DNA of 64,000 bases from Anaeromyxobacter diazotrophicus (lineage in GTDB: Bacteria > Myxococcota > Myxococcia > Myxococcales > Anaeromyxobacteraceae): the NCBI RefSeq assembly GCF_013340205.1, contig NZ_BJTG01000003.1:1-64000 (forward strand), written 5' to 3'. Shown here piece by piece: positions 36,003 to 45,336 of the stretch. The number at the start of each line of letters is the position of its first letter. Within the stretch, counting starts at the first letter, position 1. The notes under the pieces are model-generated. The model saw only the letters and a list, made by a program, of their open reading frames with translations, had not been told where the DNA came from and made no database searches. The position numbers and the translations under genes are program-made.

Positions 36003-38978
36003 ATGCCCACCCCGATCGACTGGTACAACGGCAACCCGCTCACCCACCGCGACCGCCGGCTGGCGCGGAGCCCCTCCGCCTGGGCGCGCTCCTTCGCCTG
36101 CGAGGACCTGAAGCCGCTCATCGTCTGCCGCGGCCCGATCCGCAAGGAGGCGATGGACGTGTTCGAGGAGATGGGGATCACCCACTACGGGATCCTGCTC
36201 TCCGAGAAGGACTCGATCGTCTACGCCAACGCGCTCGCGCCCGAGCTGCGCCAGCTCTCGGACACCCGCCGCGTCCACCGCGTGCCCGACTACACCGGCG
36301 CGAGCAAGGAGGAGCGCGTCGAGCGGATGCACCAGATCGTGCAGATCGCGAAGGACAACGGCTACGACTCGGTCTTCGCGGGCTATGGCTTCATGGCCGA
36401 AGACGGCGAGTTCGTGGCCACCGTCGAGCAGGCCGGCCTCACCTTCATCGGCCCCAACTCGAGCGTCCAGGACCGCGCCGGCAAGAAGGACGAGGCGAAG
36501 CGCACCGCGCTCGAGGTGGGCGTCTCGGTGACGCCGGGCGTGAACAACGTCGCGGCGCGGGCGCTGCTCAAGAAGTTCGACACCCGCAAGAAGCTCCAGC
36601 TCGTGGACGAGGCGCGCGAGTTCCACATCGACCCGAAGATCCTGGAGGAGGCGCCGCTCGAGGAGCTGGCCGAGCACGTGCTGGCGGGCTCGTACGCGAA
36701 GGGGATGGACCTCTTCTCCATCGACGAGCTCGGGGCCGAGGTGCAGCACGAGGTGACGGAGATGTTCCGGAAGTACCCGGGCAGCCGGATCCGCCTCAAG
36801 GCCATCGGCGGCGGCGGCGGCAAGGGCCAGCGCATCCTGGGGGCGAAGCTGCTCGGCGCCCGCAGCCCCGACGATCAGCTGATCGAGGAGGCGGCGAGCG
36901 AGGCCCCGGCGCTGGTGCGCGAGGTGCTCTCCGAGGTCAAGGCCACCGGCGTCGGGGACAACAAGAACGTCCTCATCGAGCTCAACATCGAGCAGACGCG
37001 CCACAACGAGATCCAGCTCCTCGGCAACGGCCGCTGGTGCGTGTCGCTGGGCGGCCGCGACTGCTCGCTGCAGATGCACGAGCAGAAGCTGCTCGAGGTC
37101 TCGGTGACGCAGGAGGGCCTCGCCGCCTCCATCGCCGCCGCCGAGGAGGCGGGCCGCGCCGAGGAGGCGCGGGCGCTCCGCACCGACCTCGACATCCTGA
37201 AGCGGATGGAGGAGGACGCCGCGCGCTTCGGCGAGGCGGTCGGCCTCGACTCCGCCTCGACCTTCGAGTGCATCGTCGACCGCGACCGGTACTACTTCAT
37301 GGAGGTCAACACCCGCATCCAGGTCGAGCACCGGGTCACCGAGCTCTGCTACGGGCTGGAGTTCGAGAACCCGGACGATCCGTCCGACCGGTTCGTGGTG
37401 GAGTCGCTGGTGGAGGCGATGGCGCTCCTCGCCCGCCACGGCGAGCGGCTGCCGAAGCCGCGGCGCCTGCCGCGCTTCCGCGCCTCGGTGGAGGCGCGCC
37501 TCAACGCCACCGACGCCTCGCTCTCGCCGCACGCCGGCGGGCTCATCCGCCACTGGTCGCCGCCGATCGAGGGCGAGATCCGCGACGACCAGGGCATCAG
37601 CCTGCCCAACCCCGACACCGGCCTGTTCATGCGCTACAAGGTGGCGGGCGCCTACGACTCCAACCTGGCGCTGCTCCTCACCACCGGCGACGACCGGCTG
37701 GCGAGCTACCGGCACCTCTCGCACGTGATGGGTCGGATGAAGGTACGCGGGGTGAACCTCGCGACCAACCTCGAGTTCCACTACGGGCTCGTCAACTGGT
37801 TCATCGGCCAGAACGTGCTGGCGAAGCCCACCACCCGCTTCGTCGTCCCGTACCTCACGCTGGCCGGCCGGCTGAAGGAGGAGGGGAACAAGGTCGACCT
37901 CGGGTTCGCCTTCGCCGAGCTGAAGAAGCACTACGCGAAGGAGGTCGCCGCGGCCGCCGGCGGCGACGCCGCCGTCGCCCGGGCCATGGCCGAGGTGCTG
38001 GACCGCAAGGCCACCCTGCTCCTGCGGCCCATGGAGCGGCTGCTCGACGATCCGCACCTGCTCTCGGGGTGGCTCTCGCTCAACCGGAAGCTCTACCAGC
38101 TGCAGGACGGCCGGATCCTCTGGCTCCGCAACCCGCTCGGCGTGCTGCACGACACCTACCAGTACCTCAACATGGCGTACGACCCGGAGAAGCCGGCCTC
38201 CGAGGTCATCTGGCACCACGACCACGAGCTGCTCCAGAAGTCGCTCCGCTTCTACGCGGCGCTGCGGGGGACGTTCGGGCTCGAGCGGACGGAGTTCTAC
38301 AAGCTCAACGACATCCTGAAGAGCGAGACGCCGCAGGGCGGCTACGACGCCGACACCTGGCAGCAGATCCGCGCCGCGCACCTCGGCTACGAGGCCGGGA
38401 ACGAGCTGCTCGGGATGCTCTTCATGATCGCGGAGAAGGTGCGCTTCTACGAGTTCCGCGTCGAGGAGGACCTCGAGGTCACCATCCCCTCGCACCTCAG
38501 CGACCCGGAGCTGCAGGCGCGCATGAAGAAGGTGCTGGTGCCGCCGCCCGCCACCAAGGCCGACGAGATCGTGGCCGCCTGCGGCGGCATGTACTACGGG
38601 CAGGAGGCGCCCGGGAAGCCGCCCTTCGTCCACGAGGGGATGCACTTCCAGAAGGGCCAGCCGCTCTACATCGTCGAGGTCATGAAGATGTTCAACACGA
38701 TGCGGGCGCCCTTCTCCGGCCGCGTCGACAAGGTCCTCATGCAGGGCGCCGACGGCACGGTGGTGCAGAAGGGCCAGCCGCTCTTCAAGATCACGCCCGA
38801 CGAGAAGTTCGTGCACCGCGATCCGAAGGAGATCGAGCGCGAGCGGCGCACCACCACCACCGAGCACCTGCGCGGCGTCCTCATGACGCTGGACGAGAAG
38901 TTCTCCGAGGTCGATCCGATGGAGGTGGAGCACGCCCGCCGCGGGCGGAGCGGCCGCCTCAAGGCGGTGCCGCGGTAG
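36003..38978 (+). CDS. Biotin carboxylase-biotin carrier fusion of acyl-CoA carboxylase
   Basis: A 991-residue protein. The biotin carboxylase N-domain (YDSVFAGYGFMAEDGEFV, about 105-122), ATP-grasp region (GGGGGKGQR near 265) and MEVNTRIQVEHRVTEL near 430 are visible. The carrier domain near the C-terminus has the biotinyl-lysine motif EVMKMFN near 895, and about 65 residues follow it. Two features are odd. About 70 extra residues sit just before the glycine loop, and the canonical ERDCSxQRRHQK segment reads GRDCSLQMHEQK. About 350 residues between catalytic core and carrier are of unknown fold. The ATG at 36003 is preferred over 35982 because CGGAGA precedes it by 9 bp. Confidence 0.78.
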   Translation: MPTPIDWYNGNPLTHRDRRLARSPSAWARSFACEDLKPLIVCRGPIRKEAMDVFEEMGITHYGILLSEKDSIVYANALAPELRQLSDTRRVHRVPDYTGASKEERVERMHQIVQIAKDNGYDSVFAGYGFMAEDGEFVATVEQAGLTFIGPNSSVQDRAGKKDEAKRTALEVGVSVTPGVNNVAARALLKKFDTRKKLQLVDEAREFHIDPKILEEAPLEELAEHVLAGSYAKGMDLFSIDELGAEVQHEVTEMFRKYPGSRIRLKAIGGGGGKGQRILGAKLLGARSPDDQLIEEAASEAPALVREVLSEVKATGVGDNKNVLIELNIEQTRHNEIQLLGNGRWCVSLGGRDCSLQMHEQKLLEVSVTQEGLAASIAAAEEAGRAEEARALRTDLDILKRMEEDAARFGEAVGLDSASTFECIVDRDRYYFMEVNTRIQVEHRVTELCYGLEFENPDDPSDRFVVESLVEAMALLARHGERLPKPRRLPRFRASVEARLNATDASLSPHAGGLIRHWSPPIEGEIRDDQGISLPNPDTGLFMRYKVAGAYDSNLALLLTTGDDRLASYRHLSHVMGRMKVRGVNLATNLEFHYGLVNWFIGQNVLAKPTTRFVVPYLTLAGRLKEEGNKVDLGFAFAELKKHYAKEVAAAAGGDAAVARAMAEVLDRKATLLLRPMERLLDDPHLLSGWLSLNRKLYQLQDGRILWLRNPLGVLHDTYQYLNMAYDPEKPASEVIWHHDHELLQKSLRFYAALRGTFGLERTEFYKLNDILKSETPQGGYDADTWQQIRAAHLGYEAGNELLGMLFMIAEKVRFYEFRVEEDLEVTIPSHLSDPELQARMKKVLVPPPATKADEIVAACGGMYYGQEAPGKPPFVHEGMHFQKGQPLYIVEVMKMFNTMRAPFSGRVDKVLMQGADGTVVQKGQPLFKITPDEKFVHRDPKEIERERRTTTTEHLRGVLMTLDEKFSEVDPMEVEHARRGRSGRLKAVPR

Positions 38979-39010
38979 CGGTTCCCAGCGCTGCCGGCCT
39001 GACCGTGATC

Positions 39011-39043
39011 ACGCCGCCTCCGCCGTTCGGGGGCGGCGTTTTC
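39011..39043 (+). terminator. Intrinsic terminator after carboxylase genes
   Basis: ACGCCGCC (39011-39018) pairs with GGCGGCGT (39032-39039) across a 13-nt loop, followed by TTTTC. It lies 32 bp after the biotin carboxylase stop codon. Confidence 0.7.
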
Positions 39044-39085
39044 ACGCATGGCCTTCTTTGTCGCATGTGACAGGTTGTCGCTGAC

Positions 39086-39739
39086 TTGCCTGAGCTCAGC
39101 GACATTCACGCCCGCGTCCTGCGCTGGGTCCTGGAGCGGCTGCCCGCCTCCGCGAAGGGGGATGTGTGCTGGTGCCGCACCGCCTCCGGCGAGCGGCCCG
39201 TGGTGGTCTGCCCGCTCGAGCCGGCCGGCACCGGGCACGCGCTCTTCACGCTGGGCGAAGGCCGCCGGGTCCTCGTCACCCTGACCGACGCGGACCCCAC
39301 CGCGGTGGCGCTGCTCCTGGCGCGGCTCGAGGCGGAGGACTTCGGCGGGGAGGCGCTCGAGGCGGCGGGCCCGCTCGAGGACCCCACGCTCCGCGCCGCC
39401 GGCCGGGCCGGGGTGGCGCTGCTCCCGCCCAGCGCCACCCGCTTCCTCAAGGGCCTGCGCGACCGGGTGCGCGTCGACGCGCTCGCCTTCCCGGTGTCGG
39501 TGGTCCATTTCCTCGATCCGGCCGAGCTGGCGGTGGCGCAGGCGCACGGCGTCGCGGCGCTGCGCGACCAGTTCGCCGGCTGCGGGCGGAACCTGCTCCG
39601 CTTCGCCAGCGCGCACCGGCCTGCAGGCGCCGAGCCCGCCCCGGCCCCCGCGCCGGGCCCGCGCCGCGCCCGCGGAGCTTTCCCCTCACGCGCTCCCCCG
39701 CCCCACCGGGCGGACGCGCTCACCCCCCGGAGAATGTCC
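39086..39739 (+). CDS. Uncharacterised domain in frame with downstream MFS transporter
   Basis: Open frame from a TTG at 39086 with coding-like codon use for about 180 residues (LPELSDIHARVLRWVLERLP through DQFAGCGRNLLRFASAHRP). It contains alternating strands such as HALFTLGEGRRVLVTL and VDALAFPVSVVHFLD. No family is recognised. There is no stop codon before the MFS start, so the frame runs through an Ala/Pro/Arg linker into the transporter. A base slip in the linker would instead end this gene at a TGA at 39741-39743, overlapping the transporter ATG. The start is uncertain and no ribosome-binding site is evident. Confidence 0.45.
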
Positions 39740-41017
39740 ATGAAGAGTCGCGGATGGCTCGTGACGCTGGCCGGCACCGGCCTCAACCTCGCGCTCGGGA
39801 TCCTGTACGCGTGGAGCGTCTTCTCGAAGCAGCTCGTCGAGCCGGTGTCGCGCGGCGGCTTCGGCTGGACCAAGACGCAGGCGACGCTCCCGTACACCGT
39901 CGCCATCGCCTTCTTCGCGCTCATGATGATCCCGGCCGGGCGCCTCCAGGACCGCCTCGGCCCGCGCGTCATCGCCTCGGCGGGCGGCGTCCTGACCGGC
40001 CTCGGCCTCATCGTCGCCAGCTTCGCCGGACCGGGGTCGGTGCTGCCGGCACTCCTCGGCTTCGGCGTGCTGGGCGGCACCGGCTTCGGCCTCGGCTACG
40101 CGGCCGCCACCCCGGCCGCCGTGAAGTGGTTCCCGCCCGAGAAGAAGGGCCTCATCACCGGGCTGGTCGTGGCGGGCTTCGGGCTGGCGCCGGTCTACAT
40201 CGCCCCGCTGTCGAAGTACCTGCTCGCCGGGAACGGGGTGGGCGGCTCGTTCCGCATCCTCGGGATCGCGTTCCTGGTCACCGCCACCCTGTGCGCGCAG
40301 TTCATCACCAACCCGGCCGCGCCGCAGGTCGCGAAGAAGAGCGCCGTCACCTCCGCGCTGGCGGCCGCCCGGCCCGACCGCACCTGGCGCGAGATGATCC
40401 GCACCGGCACCTTCTGGTCGCTCTGGCTGCAGTACGCCTGCGCCGCCACCGCCGGCCTCATGATCATCGGCCACATGGCGCGCATCGTGGCGGTGCAGTC
40501 CGGCAACACCGTCACCATCGGCTTCGTCTTCGTGGCGCTGCTCGCCTGCTTCAACGCCGGCGGCCGCATCGTGGCGGGCGTGGTCTCGGACTACGTGGGG
40601 CGGGTGGTGACCATCGGCCTCGTCTGCGTGCTGCAGGCGCTCGCCATGTTCCTCTTCTCGAGCTTCACCACCGTGGCCGGGTTCGTGGTGGGCGCGGCGG
40701 TGGTCGGCTTCAGCTACGGCGCCTGCCTCTCGCTCTTCCCCTCCACCGCGGCGGACAAGTGGGGCACGAAGAACCTGGGGATGAACTACGGCATCCTCTT
40801 CACCGCCTGGGGGGTCGGGGGCGTGGTGGGCCCGATGCTGGCGGGCAAGATCGCCGACGCGACCGGGTCGTACGCCGCGGCCTACAACGTGGCGGGCGCG
40901 CTGGTGGCCTTCGCCTTCCTGCTCGCCGCCTTCAGCTACGTGGAGGTGTCGGTCAGGATCCCGGAGCGCGAGATCACGATCCGGGTCGGGAAGAAGGCCG
41001 ACACCGAGGCCGCCTGA
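39740..41017 (+). CDS. OFA family MFS transporter (oxalate/formate antiporter-like)
   Basis: A 425-residue permease with 12 spans. LNLALGILYAWSVFSKQLVEP in span 1 is the hallmark of the oxalate/formate antiporter group, and IPAGRLQDRLGPRVIASAGG is MFS motif A. Characteristic downstream motifs are GFGLGYAAATPAAVKWFPPEKKG and YGACLSLFPSTAADKWGTKN. GGAG lies 7 bp before the ATG at 39740; an ATG at 39734 is too close to it. Substrates of the family are small carboxylates. The reading frame continues upstream without a stop (see 39086-39739). Confidence 0.88.
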   Translation: MKSRGWLVTLAGTGLNLALGILYAWSVFSKQLVEPVSRGGFGWTKTQATLPYTVAIAFFALMMIPAGRLQDRLGPRVIASAGGVLTGLGLIVASFAGPGSVLPALLGFGVLGGTGFGLGYAAATPAAVKWFPPEKKGLITGLVVAGFGLAPVYIAPLSKYLLAGNGVGGSFRILGIAFLVTATLCAQFITNPAAPQVAKKSAVTSALAAARPDRTWREMIRTGTFWSLWLQYACAATAGLMIIGHMARIVAVQSGNTVTIGFVFVALLACFNAGGRIVAGVVSDYVGRVVTIGLVCVLQALAMFLFSSFTTVAGFVVGAAVVGFSYGACLSLFPSTAADKWGTKNLGMNYGILFTAWGVGGVVGPMLAGKIADATGSYAAAYNVAGALVAFAFLLAAFSYVEVSVRIPEREITIRVGKKADTEAA

Positions 41018-41033
41018 GGCCGCGCCGCGCGCC

Positions 41034-41414
41034 TCAGCGCGTCCCGGTGGCGCCGGGGTGCCCGCGCAGCTCGGGCACGAAGCGGCGCAGCACGGCGAGG
41101 AGGTCGTCGAGCGAGAACGGCTTCTGGAGCGTCGCCTCGACCGCCAGGCGGGGGTCGGGCTGGCCCGACATCACCACCACCGGGATGGAGGCGAGCTGGG
41201 GCGACGCGCGCTGCCGCCGGTGGAGCTCGGGCCCGTTCATGCCGGCCAGCGTCAGGTCGAGGAGCACCACCGCCGGCCGCCACGCCGCCATCATCTCGAG
41301 CGCCTTCTGGCCCTCGTCGGTGGCGAGCACGCGCACGCCCTCGGCGCGCAGGAGCTCGCTGACCGCGTCGCGGATGTCGGCGTCGTCCTCGACGATCAAG
41401 ACGGTGGAGGGCAT
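41034..41414 (-). CDS. Single-domain response regulator
   Basis: A 126-residue CheY-like receiver with no output domain. The acidic pair is in LIVEDDADIRDAVSELL, the phospho-acceptor Asp in PAVVLLDLTLAGMNG (about residue 53) and the Thr/Ser switch in IPVVVMSGQPD. LQKPFSLDDLL carries the conserved Lys. The ATG at 41414 follows a weak GGCCCGG sequence. No cognate kinase is adjacent. It converges with the OFA transporter gene and is divergent from a thioesterase gene; the 177-bp divergent gap holds no gene. Confidence 0.88.
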   Translation of the reverse strand: MPSTVLIVEDDADIRDAVSELLRAEGVRVLATDEGQKALEMMAAWRPAVVLLDLTLAGMNGPELHRRQRASPQLASIPVVVMSGQPDPRLAVEATLQKPFSLDDLLAVLRRFVPELRGHPGATGTR

Positions 41415-41591
41415 GCCGGGCCTCGGGGCGCGCCGCGCTCGTCCAGCGCGGACGCGGCGTCGAACGCAAGCGGGGTGGGGGAGGCAGGATTGTAAGGCTA
41501 GGGGAGCGCGACGCAACCCTGCTTCGCGCCGTGGAAGACCGCCTGGAACCGTGCTCTATTCCCGCTCCGGCACCGGCCGGAAGGGGTCCTC

Positions 41592-42023
41592 ATGGCACGC
41601 GTCGAGATCGAGCTCCCCGAGCGCTTCGCCTTCCGGACCGTGCTCCCGGTCCGGGTCACGGACCTGAACTTCGCGGCGCACGTCGGCCACGACCGGCTGC
41701 TCTCGCTGGCGCACGAGGCCCGGGCGCAGCTCTTCGCCGCCCACGGCTGGAGCGAGCTCGACGTGGCGGGCGTCGGCATCGTCATCGCCGACGTGGCGGC
41801 GGTGTACCTCGCGGAGGCCAGGTACGGCATGACGCTGGTGGTCGAGGTGGCGGTGACGAACCTCCGCACCCGCGCCTGCGACCTCTACTACCGCCTGACG
41901 CGCCAGGACACCGGGGCCGAGATCGCCCGCGCCAAGACCGGCATCGTCTTCCTCGACTACCGCACCGGGAAGGTGGCGCACCTGCCCCAGGTCTTCCGCG
42001 AGGCCTTCGCCGCGGCCGGGTGA
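41592..42023 (+). CDS. Hotdog-fold acyl-CoA thioesterase
   Basis: A 143-residue single hotdog domain of the 4-hydroxybenzoyl-CoA thioesterase-like group. VRVTDLNFAAHVGHDRLLSLAHEARAQLF fits the conserved Asp/Asn-containing loop and long central helix. YLAEARYGMTLVVEVAV and IARAKTGIVFLDY form the sheet. It hydrolyses an acyl-CoA thioester; chain specificity is unknown. The ATG at 41592 follows GGAAGGGG. It precedes the livK operon by 115 bp on the same strand. Confidence 0.82.
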   Translation: MARVEIELPERFAFRTVLPVRVTDLNFAAHVGHDRLLSLAHEARAQLFAAHGWSELDVAGVGIVIADVAAVYLAEARYGMTLVVEVAVTNLRTRACDLYYRLTRQDTGAEIARAKTGIVFLDYRTGKVAHLPQVFREAFAAAG

Positions 42024-42138
42024 GCCGCGCCCTCGCGGCCCTTGCCCGGAGCAGGTCCGCGTGCCACCCTGCGTCCCGCCCGGGGCGCCGAGGTCCGCCG
42101 GACCGTCAGCCGCGGGCGTTTCTTTCCAGGAGAACCTC

Positions 42139-43290
42139 ATGAAGAGATCCGCTGCCGTACTCCCGGTCCTCGTGGCGCTCGCGCTGGTCGGCTGCCGCGG
42201 GGGCACGAAGCAGCCCACCACCGTCAAGCTGGGCGTGTTCGAGCCGATGACCGGCGCCAACGCCGCCGGCGGCGCGATGGAGGTGGAGGGCGTCAAGCTC
42301 GCGAACGAGCTCTATCCGTCGGTGAAGGTGGGCGACAAGGAGTACAAGATCGACCTGGTCGTGGTGGACAACAAGTCCGACAAGGTCGAGGCGGCCAACG
42401 CGGCGCAGCGGCTCGTCGACCAGGACAAGGTGAACGTGGTCCTCGGCTCCTGGGGCTCCTCGCTCTCGATGGCGGCCGGACCGATCGTGAAGGACAAGAA
42501 GATCCCCGCGGTGGCCATGTCGGCCACGAACCCCCTCGTCACCAAGGGCAATGACTTCTACTTCCGCGTCTGCTTCATCGACCCGTTCCAGGGCACGGTG
42601 ATGGCGAACTACGCGGCGAAGGACCTCAAGGCGAAGAAGGCGGTCATCATCCGCGAGGTCTCGAACGACTACTCGGTCGGCCTGGCGCGCTTCTTCGCCG
42701 ACAGCTTCAAGAAGCTCACCGCCGACCCGGCCGCCATCCTGGCCGAGCTCAACTACAACACCAACGACCAGGACTTCACCGCCCAGCTCACCACCGTGAA
42801 GTCGATGAAGCCGGACGTCATCTTCGCGCCGGGCAACTACACGGAGAGCGCGCTCATCATCAAGCAGGCGCGCGAGCTCGGCATCACCGCCCCCTTCCTC
42901 GGCGGCGACACCTGGGAGGCCCCCGAGTTCATCGACGTCGGCCGGCAGGCGGTGGAGGGCGCGGTGCTCTCGACCTTCTTCGCCACCGAGGTGCCGATCA
43001 CGCCCACCAGCAAGGAGTTCCTCGACGCGTACCGCAAGAAGTACCAGAAGGAGCCGGCGGCGGTGACCGCGCTCGGCTTCGACGGCTACCTCGTCGCGCG
43101 GGCCGCCATCGAGCGGGCGGGCAGCCTCGACGGCACCAAGATCCGCGACGCGCTGCTCGCCACCCAGAGCTTCCCGGGCGCGGCCGGCCTCATCACCTTC
43201 GACCAGGACCGCAACGCGACGAAGAGCGCGGTCATCAAGGTGGTCAAGGACGGCAAGTTCACCTATCTGACGACCGTCCAGCCGCAGTAA
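42139..43290 (+). CDS. livK: Branched-chain amino acid ABC transporter, substrate-binding lipoprotein
   Basis: A 383-residue binding protein of the Leu/Ile/Val type I fold. The signal peptide ends in the lipobox LVGC (Cys19), so it is lipid-anchored. Core segments are KLGVFEPMTGANAAGGAMEVEG, LVVVDNKSDKVEAANAAQRL and LNYNTNDQDFTAQLTTVKS. The ATG at 42139 has CCAGGAGAACC upstream. It opens the livKHMGF cluster. A strong hairpin terminator lies between it and livH. Confidence 0.92.
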   Translation: MKRSAAVLPVLVALALVGCRGGTKQPTTVKLGVFEPMTGANAAGGAMEVEGVKLANELYPSVKVGDKEYKIDLVVVDNKSDKVEAANAAQRLVDQDKVNVVLGSWGSSLSMAAGPIVKDKKIPAVAMSATNPLVTKGNDFYFRVCFIDPFQGTVMANYAAKDLKAKKAVIIREVSNDYSVGLARFFADSFKKLTADPAAILAELNYNTNDQDFTAQLTTVKSMKPDVIFAPGNYTESALIIKQARELGITAPFLGGDTWEAPEFIDVGRQAVEGAVLSTFFATEVPITPTSKEFLDAYRKKYQKEPAAVTALGFDGYLVARAAIERAGSLDGTKIRDALLATQSFPGAAGLITFDQDRNATKSAVIKVVKDGKFTYLTTVQPQ

Positions 43291-43315
43291 GCGACCGGGC
43301 GCCAGGCCGTCCGTC

Positions 43316-43349
43316 GGAGCGGGGGGCGACTGCCCCCCGCTCCCATTTT
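43316..43349 (+). terminator. Strong hairpin between livK and livH
   Basis: Perfect 12-bp stem, GGAGCGGGGGGC (43316-43327) and GCCCCCCGCTCC (43332-43343), with a 4-nt loop, followed by CATTTTG. It probably ends most livK transcripts, with partial read-through into livHMGF. Confidence 0.75.
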
Positions 43350-43370
43350 GAGCTAGGCTCCGGACCCTTC

Positions 43371-44264
43371 ATGACGCCCGCGCTCTTCCTCCAGCACCTG
43401 GCGAACGCCCTCGCCCTGGGCAGCCTCTACGCGCTGATCGCCATCGGCTACACGATGGTGTACGGCATCCTCCGGCTCATCAACTTCGCGCACGGCGACG
43501 TCTTCATGCTGGGGGCGTACGTCGCCTTCTACGGCGCCGCCCTGTTCCTCCTGCCGTGGTGGGCGAGCTTCGCCATCGCCATCGCGGTGACGGCGCTCCT
43601 GGGCGTGCTGCTCGAGCGCGTCGCCTACCGGCCGCTGCGCGACTCGCCCCGCATCTCCGTCATGATCAGCGCCATCGGCGCGTCGTTCCTGATCGAGAAC
43701 GTCGCGGTGGTGCTGTTCGGCGGGCGGCCGAAGGGCGTCACCGTCCCGGACGTCATGAACGTCCGGCTCCAGCTCGGGCCGGTGGCGGTCATGTCGGTGA
43801 GCGTGGTCATCCCGATCTTCACCTTCGCCATCCTCGCGCTGCTGCTGTGGGTGGTCGGGAAGACCAAGACCGGGATGGCGATGCGCGCCGTCTCGACCGA
43901 CCTCGACGCGGCCCGGCTGCAGGCCATCGACGTGAACCGGATCATCTCCTTCACCTTCGGGTCCGGCTCGCTGCTGGCCGCCTTCGGCGGGATCCTCTGG
44001 TCCTACAAGTACCCGCAGCTGAACCCGCTCATGGGCGTCATGCCGGGCCTGAAGTGCTTCATCGCGGCGGTGGTGGGCGGCATCGGCAACATCCAGGGGG
44101 CGGTGCTGGGCGGGTTCATGCTGGGCATCATCGAGCTCATGGCCATCGCCTTCTTGCCCACCCTCACCGGCTACCGCGACGCGTTCGCCTTCGTGCTGCT
44201 CATCGTGGTCCTCCTCGTGAAGCCGTCGGGGCTGCTCGGCACCGGCCACGCCGAGAAGGTGTGA
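43371..44264 (+). CDS. livH: Branched-chain amino acid ABC transporter permease LivH
   Basis: A 297-residue inner-membrane permease with about eight spans. ALGSLYALIAIGYTMVYGILRLINFAHGDVFMLGAY is the LivH hallmark near residues 15-50. FIAAVVGGIGNIQGAVLGGFMLG is the conserved cytoplasmic loop that contacts the ATPases. It follows livK by 80 bp, across the terminator-like hairpin, and precedes livM by 7 bp. Confidence 0.93.
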   Translation: MTPALFLQHLANALALGSLYALIAIGYTMVYGILRLINFAHGDVFMLGAYVAFYGAALFLLPWWASFAIAIAVTALLGVLLERVAYRPLRDSPRISVMISAIGASFLIENVAVVLFGGRPKGVTVPDVMNVRLQLGPVAVMSVSVVIPIFTFAILALLLWVVGKTKTGMAMRAVSTDLDAARLQAIDVNRIISFTFGSGSLLAAFGGILWSYKYPQLNPLMGVMPGLKCFIAAVVGGIGNIQGAVLGGFMLGIIELMAIAFLPTLTGYRDAFAFVLLIVVLLVKPSGLLGTGHAEKV

Positions 44265-44271
44265 GGCGCCC

Positions 44272-45336
44272 ATGATCGTGCACCGCAGGCACCTCCTCTA
44301 CTCGCTCGCGGCCGGCGCCGTCCTCGCCGCCTTCCTGTTCGTGGCGGACACCTGGTTCGACGCCTTCACGCTGCGCGTCCTCAACCTGTGCGCCATCTAC
44401 GTGGTGCTGGCGCTCTCGCTCAACCTCGTGAACGGGTTCACCGGCCTCTTCTCGCTCGGCCACGCCGGCTTCATGGCGGTGGGCGCTTACACCAGCGCCC
44501 TCCTCACCATGACCCCCGAGCAGAAGGAGGTGAACTTCTTCCTCGAGCCCATCGCGCCCTGGCTGGCGCACCTCCACCTGCCGTTCCTGCCCGCGCTGGT
44601 GGCGGCAGGGCTGGTGGCGGCGCTGCTCGGGTTCCTCCTCGGCGCCCCGGTGCTGCGGCTCAAGGACGACTACCTCGCCATCGCCACCCTCGGCTTCGCC
44701 GAGATCATCCGGGTGGTCCTCACCAACACCCAGAACATCACCAACGGCGCGCTCGGGCTGAAGGGCCTGCCGGCGTTCGCCTCGACCTGGGTGGTGTGGG
44801 GGTGCGCCGCGCTCTCCGCCGCATTCATGGCCTTCCTGGTCCGCTCCAGCTACGGGCGGGCCCTGAAGGCGGTGCGCGACGACGAGATCGCGGCCGGCGC
44901 GATGGGCATCGACGTGTTCCGGGTGAAGGTGGTGAGCTTCACCGCCTCGAGCTTCATGGCCGGGGTGGGCGGCGCGCTGCTCGGGCACGTCCTCACCACC
45001 ATCGACCCCAAGATGTTCACCTTCATGCTCACCTTCAGCATCCTGCTGATCGTGGTGCTGGGCGGGATCGGCTCCATCACCGGGTCGATCGCCGGCGCCA
45101 TCGGCGTCACCATCCTCATGGAGCTGCTCCGCTTCCTCGACGGCCCCATCGACCTCGGCGTGGTGCAGCTCGAGGCGCGGCCGGGGCTGCGGATGGTGGT
45201 GTTCTCCATCCTGCTCATGGCGGTGGTGCTCTTCCGCCAGCGCGGGCTCATGGGCAACCGCGAGTTCTCGTGGAGCCTCTTCTCGCGAGCCGGGCTCTGG
45301 CCGCGCTCGGGCCGGGGGAAGCATGGCCTTGCTTGA
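44272..45336 (+). CDS. livM: Branched-chain amino acid ABC transporter permease LivM
   Basis: A 354-residue permease with about nine spans. VLALSLNLVNGFTGLFSLGHAGFMAVGAY near residues 45-70 is the LivM signature. LKAVRDDEIAAGAMGIDVFRVKVVSF and LGGIGSITGSIAGA are the conserved cytoplasmic regions. Its last 14 bases overlap the livG start. Partner of LivH. Confidence 0.93.
   Translation: MIVHRRHLLYSLAAGAVLAAFLFVADTWFDAFTLRVLNLCAIYVVLALSLNLVNGFTGLFSLGHAGFMAVGAYTSALLTMTPEQKEVNFFLEPIAPWLAHLHLPFLPALVAAGLVAALLGFLLGAPVLRLKDDYLAIATLGFAEIIRVVLTNTQNITNGALGLKGLPAFASTWVVWGCAALSAAFMAFLVRSSYGRALKAVRDDEIAAGAMGIDVFRVKVVSFTASSFMAGVGGALLGHVLTTIDPKMFTFMLTFSILLIVVLGGIGSITGSIAGAIGVTILMELLRFLDGPIDLGVVQLEARPGLRMVVFSILLMAVVLFRQRGLMGNREFSWSLFSRAGLWPRSGRGKHGLA

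Noticed and set aside
37037-39070. Long plus-strand frame inside the biotin carboxylase gene
   Set aside because: It is an out-of-frame shadow of the carboxylase; the real frame carries all domain motifs.
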